Assembly (NCBI GenBank): GCA_043228905.1
Contig: JBHGNT010000099.1
Span: 1-64,000 of the forward strand
Reading direction: 5' to 3'
Length of the DNA stretch: 64,000 nucleotides
DNA from: Azolla caroliniana
Lineage: Eukaryota; Polypodiophyta
Shown here: one piece after another, positions 35,004 to 46,926 of the stretch
How the letters are laid out: every line of letters starts with the position of its first letter
Numbering within the stretch: the first letter of the stretch is position 1
Made by a program: the position numbers and the translations under genes
Notes under the pieces: generated by a model
The model's input: only the letters and a program-made list of their open reading frames with translations
Database searches by the model: none
What the model was told of the DNA's origin: nothing

Positions 35004-35741
35004 TGCTAGGAACTACATGCTCCCGATGAACAACGCTCGGCCACAACCGAGCTTAGAATCAAAACACAGAAAAAAACGGGGAAAGAATGCACGACACAAT
35101 GGAGAGAAGAGAACACAGGATGTTAACGTGGAAAAACCCAAACTAGGGAAAAAACCACGGCAGCCCACAGATTGCAAACTATCATTATGTCAGAATGTAC
35201 AAATGGTAAAGCACCGAAGCAACGACCTCGAGCTTTCTATCTTCGCCACAAGCGGCGGTTACAACAGAGGCAACGACCTCTTCCTCTCTCTCACTCTCTC
35301 TGTACACAGTTGCGCGCTCTAATCTTGCGCCAACAAGAATGACAACACTATATTCTCTGTTTGCCCTAAGTCATATTTATACTAATATGACTTTTTGGCT
35401 ATTTACAAATATAGCCCCGATGGACTCTCAAAAACATATTTACGAATATGTCCCTTCATCCGGTGAGCACTCCTCACTGGGCCTGCATCATCCGGCTCTT
35501 GCCGGGTACTCGTCATCCGGTTCTCACCGGGTTTTCCGTAGTCGGGTACTCTTCATCCGGTTCTCACCGGGTCTTCCGTAGTCGGGTACTCTTCATCCGG
35601 TTCTCATCGGGTCTTCACCATCCGGCTCTTGCTGGGTACTTCTCATCCGGTTCTCACCGAGTCCTCCATAGCCGGGTACTTGTCATCCGGTTTCAGTACT
35701 GTTCTTCTCACTTCCCATCTGGAGGGAGCTGTTTCCTAACA
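35004..35741 (-). mobile_element. Solo LTR (738 bp) in Copia-B reverse transcriptase
   Basis: In minus orientation it starts TGTTAGGAAAC and ends AGCA. The target duplication TATAT is at 34999-35003 and 35742-35746. Its middle matches the Copia-G LTR in reverse complement (blocks around GTTTGCCCTAAGTCATATTT and GGCTATTTACAAATATAG), so it belongs to a related family. A CATCCGG(T/C)TCT-CACCGGGT repeat of several units lies at 35457-35690. No internal region remains, as after LTR-LTR recombination. Confidence 0.85.
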
Positions 35742-36230
35742 TATATGTGGATGATCTGGTCATTGGAGGTGAAAGTCTAGTCGACATCAACAAGGTCAAG
35801 TCCCTCCTCTTCGGAAAATTCGAGATGATGGACATGAAGGAGCTCCATTACTTCCTTGGCATCGAAGTAATTCGGATTCCGGCTGGCATTATGATCTCTC
35901 AACGGCACTACATTCTCAACTTGTTATACAAGTTCCAGATGACTGAGTGCAAATCGGTCGCTACGCCTCTCGATCGAAACCTCAAACTAGATGTTGACTC
36001 TGGCATAGATGATTGCGAGCCGACCCAATATCGTCAACTGATCGGGAGCCTCATCTATCTCACGATCACTCAACTCGACCTTAGCTATCCAGTCGGGCTC
36101 CTCAGCCAATTCATGCAAAAACCACGTGACATTCACTTGGATTGCGCTAAGAGAGTATTACGATACGATACGTGAGCGACACAATGGATTACGACGTTCT
36201 CTACGCATCGGCCACACCAATACGACTCGA

Positions 36231-36680
36231 AGGGTACACAGACGCGGACTGGGCAGGCTACAAAGCCGATCGACGATTGACCTCCAGATTTGTCTTCTTG
36301 CTCGGTAGCGGAGCAATATCTTGGAGTAGTAAGAAGCAGCCTACCGTCGCCCTTTCGAGTATGGAGGCCGCATGTGAAGCCGTATGGCTCAAGAGGGTAC
36401 ACAGACGCGGACTGGGCAGGCTACAAAGCCGATCGACGATTGACCTCCAGATTTGTCTTCTTGCTCGGTAGCGGAGCAATATCTTGGAGTAGTAAGAAGC
36501 AATACGACTCGAAGGGTACACAGACGCGGACTGGGCAGGCTACAAAGCCGATCGACGATTGACCTCCAGATTTGTCTTCTTGCTCGGTAGCGGAGCAATA
36601 TCTTGGAGTAGTAAGAAGCAGCCTACCGTCGCCCTTTCGAGTATGGAGGCCGCATGTGAAGCCGTATGGCTCAAGAGGAT
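36231..36680 (+). repeat. Threefold tandem repeat in RNase H coding region
   Basis: The block starting GGGTACACAGACGCGGACTG occurs at about 36233, 36395 and 36515. Units 1 and 3 extend through AGCAGCCTACCGTCGCCC; unit 2 is shorter. The repeats are nearly identical, so the RNase H catalytic segment (TDADWAGYKADRR) appears three times. Confidence 0.9.
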
Positions 36681-37327
36681 TATAAAGGATCTGGGTGTTC
36701 CCATCAAGGATCCAACTCCCATTTACTGCGACAATATGAGTAGTATATATCTGGCTCGGAACCCGGTGTTCCACGTGTGCACAAAACACATCGAACTGCA
36801 CTATCACTTCATTCGAGAGCACGTACAGGCCGGAGATGTCGACCTTCAACACCAACACTGTTACCCTTCCGGCAAAGGAGTTGAAGACCAAAATGTGAAA
36901 GGGATTGTATATTCAGAATCTATTATAATTAAGTAGTTTATGAGACGTGAACGGACGGACCGGAATTGGTATGCCGAACCGGTTCCGAACAAGTGCCGGT
37001 TGGCACCGTTTTGTACTCAACACCGCTGACCTATATAAAGGCCCGGTTACAATGTAAAACTTTGAAGGATAATTAATAGAGCTTCTTGTTTTATCTTTAA
37101 GTGTTGATTATCGTTCTGTGCTAATTGTTCTATCATACGCGTGTATCAAGTCTAATGCCATATTGCTAAGTAACCAATTAAAGTTTGATTAATCTCACCG
37201 TAGCACCCCTTTGGTGAAGTGTCTTCCATAGACAGCTTGTGTTAGGCCATTGTCCGGCCCTAAGGAATAACACAGTTTTTGGCGACCACGATTCATGCAC
37301 AATCGCAACGAACAACGACGGGAATGG

Positions 37328-39118
37328 ATGACTAGAACAACGAATGACCCGGTTATGGAGCGAGCAAGGAGACTTGTTGAATGGTTGAGGAAGCGAGAGG
37401 CTTTCCAGCAAGAGATAGAAGAAAGCAGAGCGGATCGCTCATTTTCCAAGGTGATCTAGAGAGTGACCAAGGAGTCACTTCGTTTACAACAAAACGACTA
37501 CCCAGACGAAGGAAGCAACCTAAGCAGCCTCCGGGAAGCGGAATCCCTTCTCCAGGCATTGGCAGCAGGCGAAGGCGAATTCGAAGCATTTTCGACTTTT
37601 GAATCGGGTTCGGAAGAGGAATACAACGCGCATACAAACTACCGCAGCAGTAACGATACCCCAGACGGACCGGAGGACGAGGTATCAGATACCTTGCCGA
37701 CACCGGAACCAGAATTGACAAGGCTGGAACCTCCAGCACCGAAAGTTGAGCACACTCCGAAACCAAAAGTCGAGGAAGAGAGACCTCCGACACTGGAACT
37801 CGAGGAGGAGAGGCCTCCAACACCGAAAGAGGAGCAGGAAAGACCTCTGATGCTGACAAAGGAGGAGGAAAGACCACCAACACCACCAGCCTGCGTACCG
37901 ACACCAGATGACGATATGTCGTTCCAATATCCCAGATACCGGGATGATCTGGACGCGGAAGCCCACGTTCATGCGTTTCAGCAGACCTGGGAGGCAAACC
38001 ATGTGTCCCAACGCTTAAATGCGGCCGAAGAGGAACGCTAAAAAATGGCAGAGTTCGGCATGACCCTGGAGGGACCGGCCGCCAGATGGCACCGAACACA
38101 AGATCCCCGCACCATCCCCACGTTTGAAGCATTAAAGACCAAATTCTTGCATTTCTTTCACAAGGAGATGGACCAACGGGAAATGGTAGGCCTATTTTAC
38201 ATTATCCCACAGGAACCAACGGAGAACATTCAAAAGTTTGTCATCCGGTTCCAGCGGATCCATAGTCAGCTCAGCCGGGCACCACCAGAGGAAGAAACAA
38301 AGGCCATATTCTTAGCAGCACTCTGGGAACCCTTACGAACGGTGTGCACCGTCATTGATTTCTGCACCAGCGGCATAGATCAAGTGATCGACCGAGTTTA
38401 GGAAATGGAAAAATCAAGTTCATGGCTAACCATGGGCACACTTCAGCGTGCACTACCGAGAGATGAGGACCTCCGCTTTCGGCAAGCAATTCAATGTACG
38501 ACATGCCTGAATGCCGGACATTCAGCGTTGGAATGCACCATGCGTTCCCAATGCTTGCTCTGCCACTCCAGAAGTCACACAATGGAACAATGTGAGTATA
38601 ACTTGTTAAATCGGCAAGCACCACCGGTCCGACAAATTGAACCACGAAGCAACCGGGAGGAAGAGGAAGAACACTGGCAGTGAGAGGAGCGCTACTGGCC
38701 GACACAAGATGTCCGGTACAATGATCGAAGAGACACTTATGACCGGTATGACAGACAGGATAGATACCGGGACTATAATGGACGGTACGAGAGATACAAC
38801 CGGGATCACTCCCCTGGTTACAACCAACGACCGTACGACTATGGCAAGTATGACGACCAACCCCGTTAAAGTTACCGAAACAAAAAGAATTTCAACAAGA
38901 AACGTCATTTCAACAAAAAGGGTGGTCATCCACGGGAACCGGAAAAGGGCGCTCCAAGCAACCAACCGGACCAAAACCAAGCACTTACCACAGGACCTCA
39001 ATCGGGTGCGGGCACAAACACCAAATCTAGCAACACTCGGAAGGCATACTGCTATTATTGATGGCAAGAAGGCCACTATAGTAACCAATGTCCGGTGAAG
39101 AGCTACAACAAGTGACCA
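37328..39118 (+). pseudogene. Gypsy-C gag
   Basis: One frame from ATG 37328 to about 38683 is broken only by stops at 37457, 38039 and 38399. It encodes a helical N-terminus, an acidic Pro-rich repeat (units like ERPPTPKEE, about 37740-37890), and a retrotrans_gag-type domain around 38045-38400 (LEGPAARWHR, FEALKTKFLHFF, FVIRFQRIH). Two CCHC-like knuckles lie at about 38493-38603. A possible third (CYY*WQEGHYSNQC, about 39050) is in another frame, with its second Cys replaced by a stop. Gag would form the particle and bind RNA. Confidence 0.8.
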
Positions 39119-39248
39119 GTGGTGAACATGGTAGTCGCAGAAGTCACAGACTTACAACAAGTCACTACAAGATCAAAAGGCAAAACCACGGAGTGGGAAA
39201 CTCAAGAAGTCATCCAGAAGCAGGCAATCGAATGGGTGAAGAAGGCAA

Positions 39249-42200
39249 ATGAGCGGAATGTGGCAGAGCAGTCCGACAATCACAGCCATCGTGAAAGGAA
39301 AAGAGCTACCCGACACGATTATCGATGGAGGATTCGGCGTGAACGTGATCAACCTCCGAACGTGTAACACTCTAGGAATCCATGATTGGGAACCATGCTC
39401 ATTTTGGCTTCGGATGGCGGACATAAGCTTACTATGGCCGACCGGATTAATACGTGATCTGGAAGTGACCATCGGGGGTCACACATTTCGCATTTCGGCA
39501 GTAGTTCTCCAGCTACAGGCTCAAGGAGTTTACCCACTATTGTTGGGACGCCCTTGGTTAAAAACAACACACATGAAGCAAAACTGGAGGAAGAATATAA
39601 TTAGGTTCCGGCGTGGAAAAGCGAAAGTGCGAGTACCGACTCAACCACGGTCGGGTACCGGCAAGGAATTGATGCCGCTATATGCGGAATGTGTCAACAT
39701 GCTAGAAGGATTGGCGGACGAAGAGGTCGATCAATACTTACAGGAAAATCTGAAGATCGTACCTCTGTTCGAAATTGATGCAGTCGAAGCAGTATCACCG
39801 TACATATTGCAACCGGATGGGACCGATGAGGAACCGGATAAAGAAGCGATCCGGGAGTTATGGCAAGCACATGAGGCATAGGAAAGAGAAATGGCAGTGT
39901 CGCAGTGCGTAAAAGCACCCCAACTAGAAGAGGTAAGCCTAGGTACCATAGAGGACGCAAGACCGGTTCACATCGCCAAGGAAATGACCCCGGAGAACAA
40001 AACGGCAATGATCACACTCCTAAAAGAATTTCGCGATGTTTTCGCCTGGTCCTATGAGGACATGCGGGGACTCAATCCTCAGTTGTATTAACACTAGATA
40101 CATTTGAGTAAAGACGCCAAACCGGTAGCGCAACGGCGTTACCGGATGAACCCGAATTACGCAGCAAAAGTCAAAGAAGAAATCGACAAGTTGCTAAGGG
40201 TTGGCTTCATCCGGCCGGTAAAGAAAGCCACATGGCTCAGTCCAATAGTCGTAGTACCGAAAAAGAACGGTAAGATAAGAGTTTGCGTTGACTACCGGAA
40301 ATTGAATGCGGCTACATTAACGGACACCTTCCCACTTCCATTCACGGATGGAGTCTTGGATGCGGTCTCCGGTCATGAGGTGTACAGTTTTCTGGATAGT
40401 TTCAACGGCTATAATCAGATCCGGATGCACCCCAACGACCAGGAGAAAAGCGCTGTTGTCACCAAATGGGGAGTCTTTGTTGCCGTAGTTATGATGTTCG
40501 GATTGAAAACGGAGCCGACAACCTTCCAGCGGATCATCATGGAGATTTTCGGAGAATTCATTCCGACATTCATGCAAGTGTTCTTGGACTACTTTGCTAT
40601 TTATAGCCGGGAAGGGGATCACCTTCAGCACCTCCGACTATGTTTGGAGAAATGTAGGGTTTACCGGCTAAGCCTTAACCCGACAAAATGCTTGTTCGGA
40701 GTGTCCAACGGAGTGTTACTTGACCACATCGTGAGCAAGGACGGTATTGCAATGGATCCGGACAAGGTCAAAGCTATTTTGGAGGCACCGGCACCAACCA
40801 CTGCAAAGGCATAAACCCAGTTCTTAGGACAAATTCGGTGGCATAGCTGAATGCTCCGGTATCTGGCAGACCTGGCTACACCATTGCATGCCACGGTACA
40901 TCGGAAACCCTTCCAATGGATGGACAAAGAAGACAAGGCTTACAGGCCACTAAAAGTACTATTGTCACAAGTGCCGGTGGTGCAACCTCCGGATTGGTCT
41001 AAAGAGTTCCATGTGTTCGTTGACGCGTCCGACATCGCAATTGAGAGTGCGCTTATGCAACTTACAGAACCGAAGTGGTACCGACCAGTGTATTATGCCA
41101 GCCGGAAGCTGTCCCAAGCAGAACGTAATTATTCCACAACGGAAAGAGAGGCCTTGGGCATGATCTACAATATCACCAAGTTTAGACACTATCTGTTGGG
41201 AAGGAAATTTTCCTTTCACATAGATCATTCGGCGCTCCTCTATTTGGTGTCCAAAGCATCACTCACTAGTAAGCTGGCCTGGTGGCCGTTACTATTACAT
41301 GAATTTGAGTTCGAGATATTCCACCTACCCGGCATACAACATGCGGTAGTAGACTATTTGAGTCGGTTAGATTCCGGCGAAACCGGTCACGGCATCCCAG
41401 ACGAGTTCCCAGATGTAGAGTTGTTTAGAGTCACAGCAGAAATGACAACGGATGGTACGGTCACAGAGGAAGACAAGTGGCTCACCAACATGCACCAATT
41501 TCTGAGCACCGGCTTACCTCCGGAGGAGATGAACAGAGACGAGAGGAAACGCTTAGCGGTTCAAAGCTGGCACTTCTATCTATTATAGGATACACTATAC
41601 CACAAAGGCGCAGATGGCATATGGCGGTGTGTAGTGCGCAACGACGAAAAGGACATAATATTGCGCGAAGCACACTACGAGATGACTGGAGGACATTATG
41701 CCGGAGACGCTACGACAAGGAAAATATGGCAGAGTGGACTATGGTGGCCAACAACATTGAAGGATGCAGTTCGGTACGCTAAAGAATACGACCTATCTCA
41801 GCGAATGGGCCAACCAACCGAACAAGCCAGGATGCCTGACCAGCCCGTGCTACCGTTAGAACCATTTCAGAAATGGGGGCTGGACTTTGTTGGTCCATTC
41901 AAACCACCAACAATGAGAACTGACAACCAGTATGTGATTGTCGCTATGGATTATTGCACAAAATGGGTGGAAGCCAAAGCACTACGCGACAACACCACGA
42001 CATCCACGACAAATGTTTTATATGAATACATCTGGTGCTGGTATGGATGTCCGATAGAGCTAATAAGTGACCAAGGTGGTCACTTCTTCAAGAAAGTGGT
42101 GGAAAGGTTGACAACATTCTATGCGGTGGTGCATAAACGGAGCACTCCCTATTATCCGCAAGGCAACGGATTAGCCGAGTCAACAAATAAAACACTACAG

Positions 42201-42947
42201 AACATGCTTCGAAAAATCTTCAATGAGAACTGGACAGATTGGGATACAAAGCTACACATTGCACTTTGAGCCTATCGAACGGCATATAAGACAAGTATCC
42301 GCACAACACCGTTTCGCCTAGCATTCGGATTGGAAGCAGTGATGCCGGTCGAGTTCCAGGTACCGAGTTTACGAATACAGATTCGGGAACGCCTAAATGA
42401 GAAGGAATCGGAAGCGATCCGGTTAGCCGCGCTATGCGAATTGGAAGAACACCGGGTAGCCAGCATCATGCACCTAGAACTAGAGCAACGGCGAAGGAAA
42501 GCGTTCGTGGATCGTCACCGAAAAGGGAACGAAACGATGTTCGAAATCGATAAGCCGGTACTAGTATTCCAGACCCGGATGGTTAAGATGCTGGGGAAGC
42601 TACGGTTTCGGTGGACCGGTCCATACTGGATCACGCGTGAGTTCAACGGTTCCTACCAGTTAGGGACACTCGCCGGCGAGGTTCTAGGTAAATGGGTCAA
42701 TGGGTTCCGACTCAAACCATACAATGGACCCACGCCAAGAAACCCATTTGAACAAGTAAAGGCCGACACAGAACCGGACACCGGCAAGTCCGAACAGACG
42801 GCAACACATTTAGCAATCGGCAAGCGCGAAGCTGGTAAGAGGGAGCATGAACCGGCAAACGGCAAGAACGACGTGACAGCAAGTAGTCCAGTAGCCGACA
42901 AGTCCCACAATTCGGATAGGGGTCCGATGGGACCAGATGCGAATTAA
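39249..42947 (+). pseudogene. Gypsy-C pol (protease, RT, RNase H, integrase)
   Basis: A single reading frame for 3.7 kb carries seven stops (about 39879, 40089, 40095, 40812, 40848, 41586, 42267) and no frameshift. Order: protease IIDGGFGVNVI (about 39320) with LLGRPWL; RT with VCVDYRKLN and SFNGYNQI; the catalytic motif reads FLDYF (about 40585) where FLDD is expected; RNase H with YASRKLSQAERNYSTTERE (about 41095). Integrase follows with HYEMTGGHYAGDATT, WGLDFVGPF, SDQGGHF and ESTNKTLQ, and a GKLRFRWTGPY-type C-terminal segment. Each stop differs by one C-to-T change from CAA, CAG or CGA. The FLDYF change would inactivate RT independently. Confidence 0.9.
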
Positions 42948-42963
42948 CCAAACAGTTTTATAA

Positions 42964-42998
42964 AGAAAAAAAAAAATAAAAAAAAAAAATAAAAAAAA

Positions 42999-43035
<37 letters not shown>

Positions 43036-43040
43036 ATCAA
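42964..43040. repeat. A-rich and (AAAT)n tract after pol
   Basis: A run of A-rich sequence followed by about ten AAAT units separates pol from the downstream ORF of Gypsy-C. Confidence 0.9.
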
Positions 43041-43372
43041 ATCAAAGTAATTCATGCAAGGGCAAGGTGTGAACGGACACAGGCAACAACGTGGAGTGAA
43101 CAGGCACCTTGAAAAGGTACGTAGTGGGCTATTAATAGGGTATTAAATTGTCGCCACATGGCACGTCATTCTATTCTAGTACACGACGTGCACACGCGTG
43201 GGTAAGAAAAAAAAAGGGGCTAACATGCAGCAAGAAAACCCCCATCGCATGGAGGTCTTCACATTTCGTGAATAGGGAGCACAAACACACACAAGCGATT
43301 GAAGATCATCAAACGTGAGCCCACGCACACAGAGCCTCCTCACACACATCCCTCACCGACCTCGAAGAAGCC

Positions 43373-46074
43373 ATGGACTGCCAAGCACTCTCTGAAGCAG
43401 CCAAGAAGTGGCTAAGGCAACTCGAGTTAGAAGGTTTCCTCATGATCATGGAGGCGCCACCGCATCGGGAGGCGGAGAAGATAGTAAAGGAAATCGACAC
43501 AGAGCTGATCACGAAGGAGGCCATCCATGCTTTGATTGGCCTTCCGGAGGGGGGCATCTTCACTATCGACAACCCTATCCTGGAGCAACTCTGAAAATAT
43601 TTTGGCGAATATTTTCTGGCCAAGACACAGGGCGGTGAAGATACATTATTTCGAGAGATTGCCCGTGTGCTCCATGAATTTGGACATGTATACCCTCGAC
43701 CCCCGTGCATGCCTCCGAACCGAGCCGGCTTAGTCATAGCAATGTATGAAGGCGTGAAGGTGGACTGGCCGGTACTGATTGCGAACGGCCTCTGTGCGGC
43801 CATCGACTCTGTAAGAGGCAAGGAGGGTCGGAAAATATGGACTGCACTGGCGCAATGGCACACCCTATTGGCGCCACCTATCAAGCTTGACAAGACCACG
43901 AAGTGGGGGAGAACGACCGAAGGCACCCCGGAAACGGCTTCGAAACGGCAGCAGCTTTTGGCCTCTAAGGCACCCAAAGGGAAGGCGGCTGACAAGGACA
44001 AGGCGGCAAAAGAGTGCGCCAATAGGAAGCGACAGGTGGAAATGCAGGAGGAGACATCGGCACGGCCAATCAAGATCATATTTTACCGACCGGTTCAACA
44101 AGAGCCGGACCCTTTGGCAACAAAATTCAACATCGGGACTCAAGAGGAGGAAGCGAAGGAGGAACCGTTAGAGCACCTCCAACAGCACCAGAAGGCAAGC
44201 ACCGCAGAATAGGCCGGGGAGTGTTCAAACCCAAAGAAGGATGGAACGCTTCTACCCCGTACTGAGCATCCCGCACCAAGGGTGGAATTGGAACCGGTTT
44301 GGACAGAACCGGTCACAGAGCTCCCTGCACAACAAGCTATACCGGCGGGTTAGGATACGGCAAGACCCGGAATTCAAGTGCCAGTAGTACAATTGCGTGC
44401 CTCACTGGCAGGTTAAGAGCAATCAGAGGCGGAGCGGCTAACTGAGGTGCAACCGGAACCAGAACGGCAAAGTGGTCACCAACCAGAGACAGAGTTGCAG
44501 CTCGACGCAACCAGACAAGACCGACCACTGGCTAGCGGAACCAATAGCCAACCCTCCGTGCAGACGGAACAACAGGGCACCGACAGCCAATGGCTCCGGA
44601 GTGGTGCACTACATAGAGGCGAAAGAGAAAGCGCAGATGGACCGGTTGCTAGTCACAACCGGAGAACTAGAGACGGTCCGGTCGAGGATCCAGAGCCTAG
44701 AACAAGACTTGGACCTAGCCACAGAAAAATTGGCCAAAATGGCCTTAACCGGACCACAGATCCAAGCACCGGTGACTCTGGTAGATGTACAGAATAAAGA
44801 CACACCAGCACCTGTACATTGTAATAAGACCCCAGAGACGGAAATAGCCCCGGAGACAGTGGCGGCGCAAGCGAAAGAGCTTGCCGAATTGAAAGAGGAA
44901 CTGGCCGCACAAGAAGCATTACGCACCCGAGAAAAGGACTTGAAGAAACCGACAGAAGAAGAACAAAGAAAGATTGCTAAGAACCTCTGCCGGGCAGAAG
45001 AGAATCTGCGGAAAGGATATCATGCATATGAACGACTTAAGGAGGAGAAAGAGAAAGTGTTGCAAGAAAAGGATAAGCTGCGACGGATGGCGGAAACGAA
45101 GATTGAAAGACTTAAAGAAGAACTCCATCAACAGAAAGATCGGGAAGACCGCGCTCGCCGGCAACTCAACCAGAAGTTGAAGCAGAAGACCGATGATTTT
45201 GAGCACCTACACCGGGACTATAAGCACTTGGATACGGAGCATAAGAAGAAGTAGGAGAAGATGGCAGAGCTCCGGCAGGAAGTTCATCGAGCTGAGACAA
45301 CGCTAGCTGAAGAACGGGCTGAAAGAACATCGCTACTGGAGGAAGCCGCGCAAGAACGTATGGAGCTCTAGAAGCAGCATTATGAAGAAAAGGAAAGAGC
45401 GACAATGGTATTGCAGAGGTTGCAGAACACCTACCAAAACCAATTGTCACATTACCGGGAGCAGGAGGCGGACACGGTGAAGCTGATCAAGCAATTGAAG
45501 GAAGAACGACAAGCCGTGGAGGACAAATCGAAGATGGGACTTGAGCGGATCCAGTTCATTGTCCAGGCATGGAGGAACAAGACAAAATTCTTGATTGACG
45601 AAAGTTCCGTGCAATGGTGGGACAAATGGGCAAAGCACACAGCCGAGCTCCAATTGCTAAGGGCGGACGCAGAAAACCGGCAGAAGGATGGCGACGACTG
45701 CTACATGCTAACAAAGGAGGACTTCACCGTCGTAAGAGATGAGTTAGTAGAAGACTTTGTAACTCTGGCGAAGGAACAGTCAGCAGTGGTCCAACAACTA
45801 GTAGCACAGCTGGACGATGATCGACTGGATACTCAAATCCAGTTTGAAAGCTATGAGCGGACCAGGCTACGACAAGAAGAAGCAAAGCAGGCGGTGACCG
45901 TCAACCTCAGCGATAAGGAGCCATCGTCGGGGCAAGGACAGGATGGATACAAGTCTAGGGCAAGTGAACCGGAGTCAAATACGGCAGAGCAGCTGACAGA
46001 GAAATCACCGCCACAATTGTCGGTACTAGGAGCCGGACAGACGCCATCCAAGGAGCAACAGTCGGGGGAGCCAG
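43373..46074 (+). pseudogene. Gypsy-C post-pol ORF with long coiled coil
   Basis: This is a roughly 900-codon region. The N-terminal part (43373-44600, one frame) has stops at about 43592, 44210, 44350 and 44410. It contains EIARVLHEFGHVYPRPP and MYEGVKVDWPVLIANGL, which recall the plant-transposon-associated domains found in post-pol ORFs, then a basic stretch. After a frame change near 44550-44640 a second frame runs to the LTR with stops at 45252 and 45368. This part is Glu/Lys/Gln-rich with heptad-like spacing (44640-45900), including WW motifs near 45610. A related ORF occurs at 48352-49732. Function is unknown; a structural or envelope-like role is only a possibility. No signal peptide is seen. 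Confidence 0.65.
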
Positions 46075-46255
46075 AGTTGATTACCGTTCTATGCTAATTG
46101 TTCTATCATATGCGTGTATCAAGTCTAATGCCATATTGCTAAGTAACCAATTAAAGTCTGATTAATCGTTGAGTCTTAAGCCGTAGCACCCCTTTGGTGA
46201 AGTGTCTTCCGTAGACACCCTATGTTAGGCCATTGTCCGACCCTAAGGAATAACA
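46075..46255 (+). mobile_element. Gypsy-C 3' LTR, 5'-truncated
   Basis: This matches the last part of 36859-37272 (from GTTGATTA at about 37103) with several substitutions and an extra 13-base block. The preceding 230 bases of LTR and any polypurine tract are gone. The coiled-coil frame runs straight into it at a GTTGATTA junction. Confidence 0.85.
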
Positions 46256-46926
46256 AACACGAATCTTTAGATGACCGACATCTTCACCAAAGCCTTAGGA
46301 GCTGACAAACTTCGGCAATTCATGTCAGGCCTTGGATTGATGATCCCTGACTTGCCAAGCTTGAGAGGGAGTACAAGCGGACACCAAAGATCGTCCAAAG
46401 CGGATACCAGTTGAAGCAGACACCAATCAAAAGGAACCAACCTGAGTTGAGCTTGAGGGGGCGTGTTGAGAATCCAGCTCAACATAGCACCACGTGTGAA
46501 CACACCTTTTGAGAATCCATGATTACTCAAAAGTCAAGAGTCACACCACTACTCTCTACACATTAACTATGTGTCATAGAATCATATTCTATGACACATA
46601 ACTAATCAGTTACATATTCCCCATGACTATGAGTCTTCACATTCCCTAAGAGAGAGAGTGGTTGTTGAAAAGTTAATGAAGAGAGAGGGTGACTCTATAT
46701 AAAGCACCCTCCTCATACTTCATATTAGGTCGGTTGTGACTCCTTATTATGCTACATTTTATAATTCTTATTCTACTTGTGTAATATACACCTTCTTCTT
46801 GAGTATTTTATTTCTCTTGTCTATCTATCTAGTGTTCTCTCATCTCTCCTCTAATTCCTCTCACACATACACATAACACACATCTCTTCCGCTACACAAG
46901 AATTATACCCGATTCTTTACAGGTGC

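Larger units (their letters stand above)
31702..36858 (+). pseudogene. Copia-B gag-pol, broken
   Basis: Gag starts at 31702 but is shifted by a 16-base tandem duplication at about 31745-31776. Gag continues at 31907-32407 and the zinc knuckle CGYCGKIGHHEEEC is at about 32522. The protease site reads VDSDAS where DSGA is expected. Integrase follows (33135 on) with HSNVWGP in place of HSD, then SDGGKEY and VAERKNR. Reverse transcriptase runs to 35003, where the YVDD codons are split by the solo LTR, and resumes at 35742. RNase H (from about 36180) contains a threefold repeat and is then cut by Gypsy-C at 36858. The last codons, with the DIFTKALGADKL segment, resume at about 46256-46330. Frame breaks also occur near 32400 and 33175. 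It is not functional. Confidence 0.88.
36854..46260 (+). mobile_element. Gypsy-C, Ty3/Gypsy element with AACAC target duplication
   Basis: The element spans 36859-46255 and is bounded by AACAC at 36854-36858 and 46256-46260. The 5' LTR is 36859-37272 (TGTTACCC...AATAACA, 414 bp), with a primer binding site-like TGGCGACCACGATTC at about 37280. The 3' LTR keeps only its last 181 bases (46075-46255). Order is gag, protease, RT, RNase H, integrase, then an extra ORF region, which fits plant Ty3/Gypsy lineages with post-pol ORFs. It is inserted in the RNase H of Copia-B. Confidence 0.9.
31069..46926 (+). mobile_element. Copia-B, full-length element with GGTGC target duplication
   Basis: LTRs at 31074-31529 (456 bp) and 46464-46921 (458 bp) start TGTTGAGAATC and end TTTACA. 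The duplicated target GGTGC is at 31069-31073 and 46922-46926. The primer binding site TGGTATCAGAGC is at 31530-31541, and a polypurine tract (TTGAGGGGGCG) ends at 46463. By eye I count about 17 substitutions between LTRs, roughly 3.5-4 percent, so it is much older than Copia-G. The interior is interrupted by a solo LTR and by Gypsy-C. Confidence 0.92.

Noticed and set aside
37353-38132. 259-aa minus-strand ORF
   Set aside because: It is the complement of the Gypsy-C gag Pro/Glu-rich repeat; codon bias of the repeat keeps the antisense open.
43373-46074. Host coiled-coil gene
   Set aside because: It lies within the target duplication boundaries of Gypsy-C and has a paralogue in another Gypsy fragment, so it belongs to the element.
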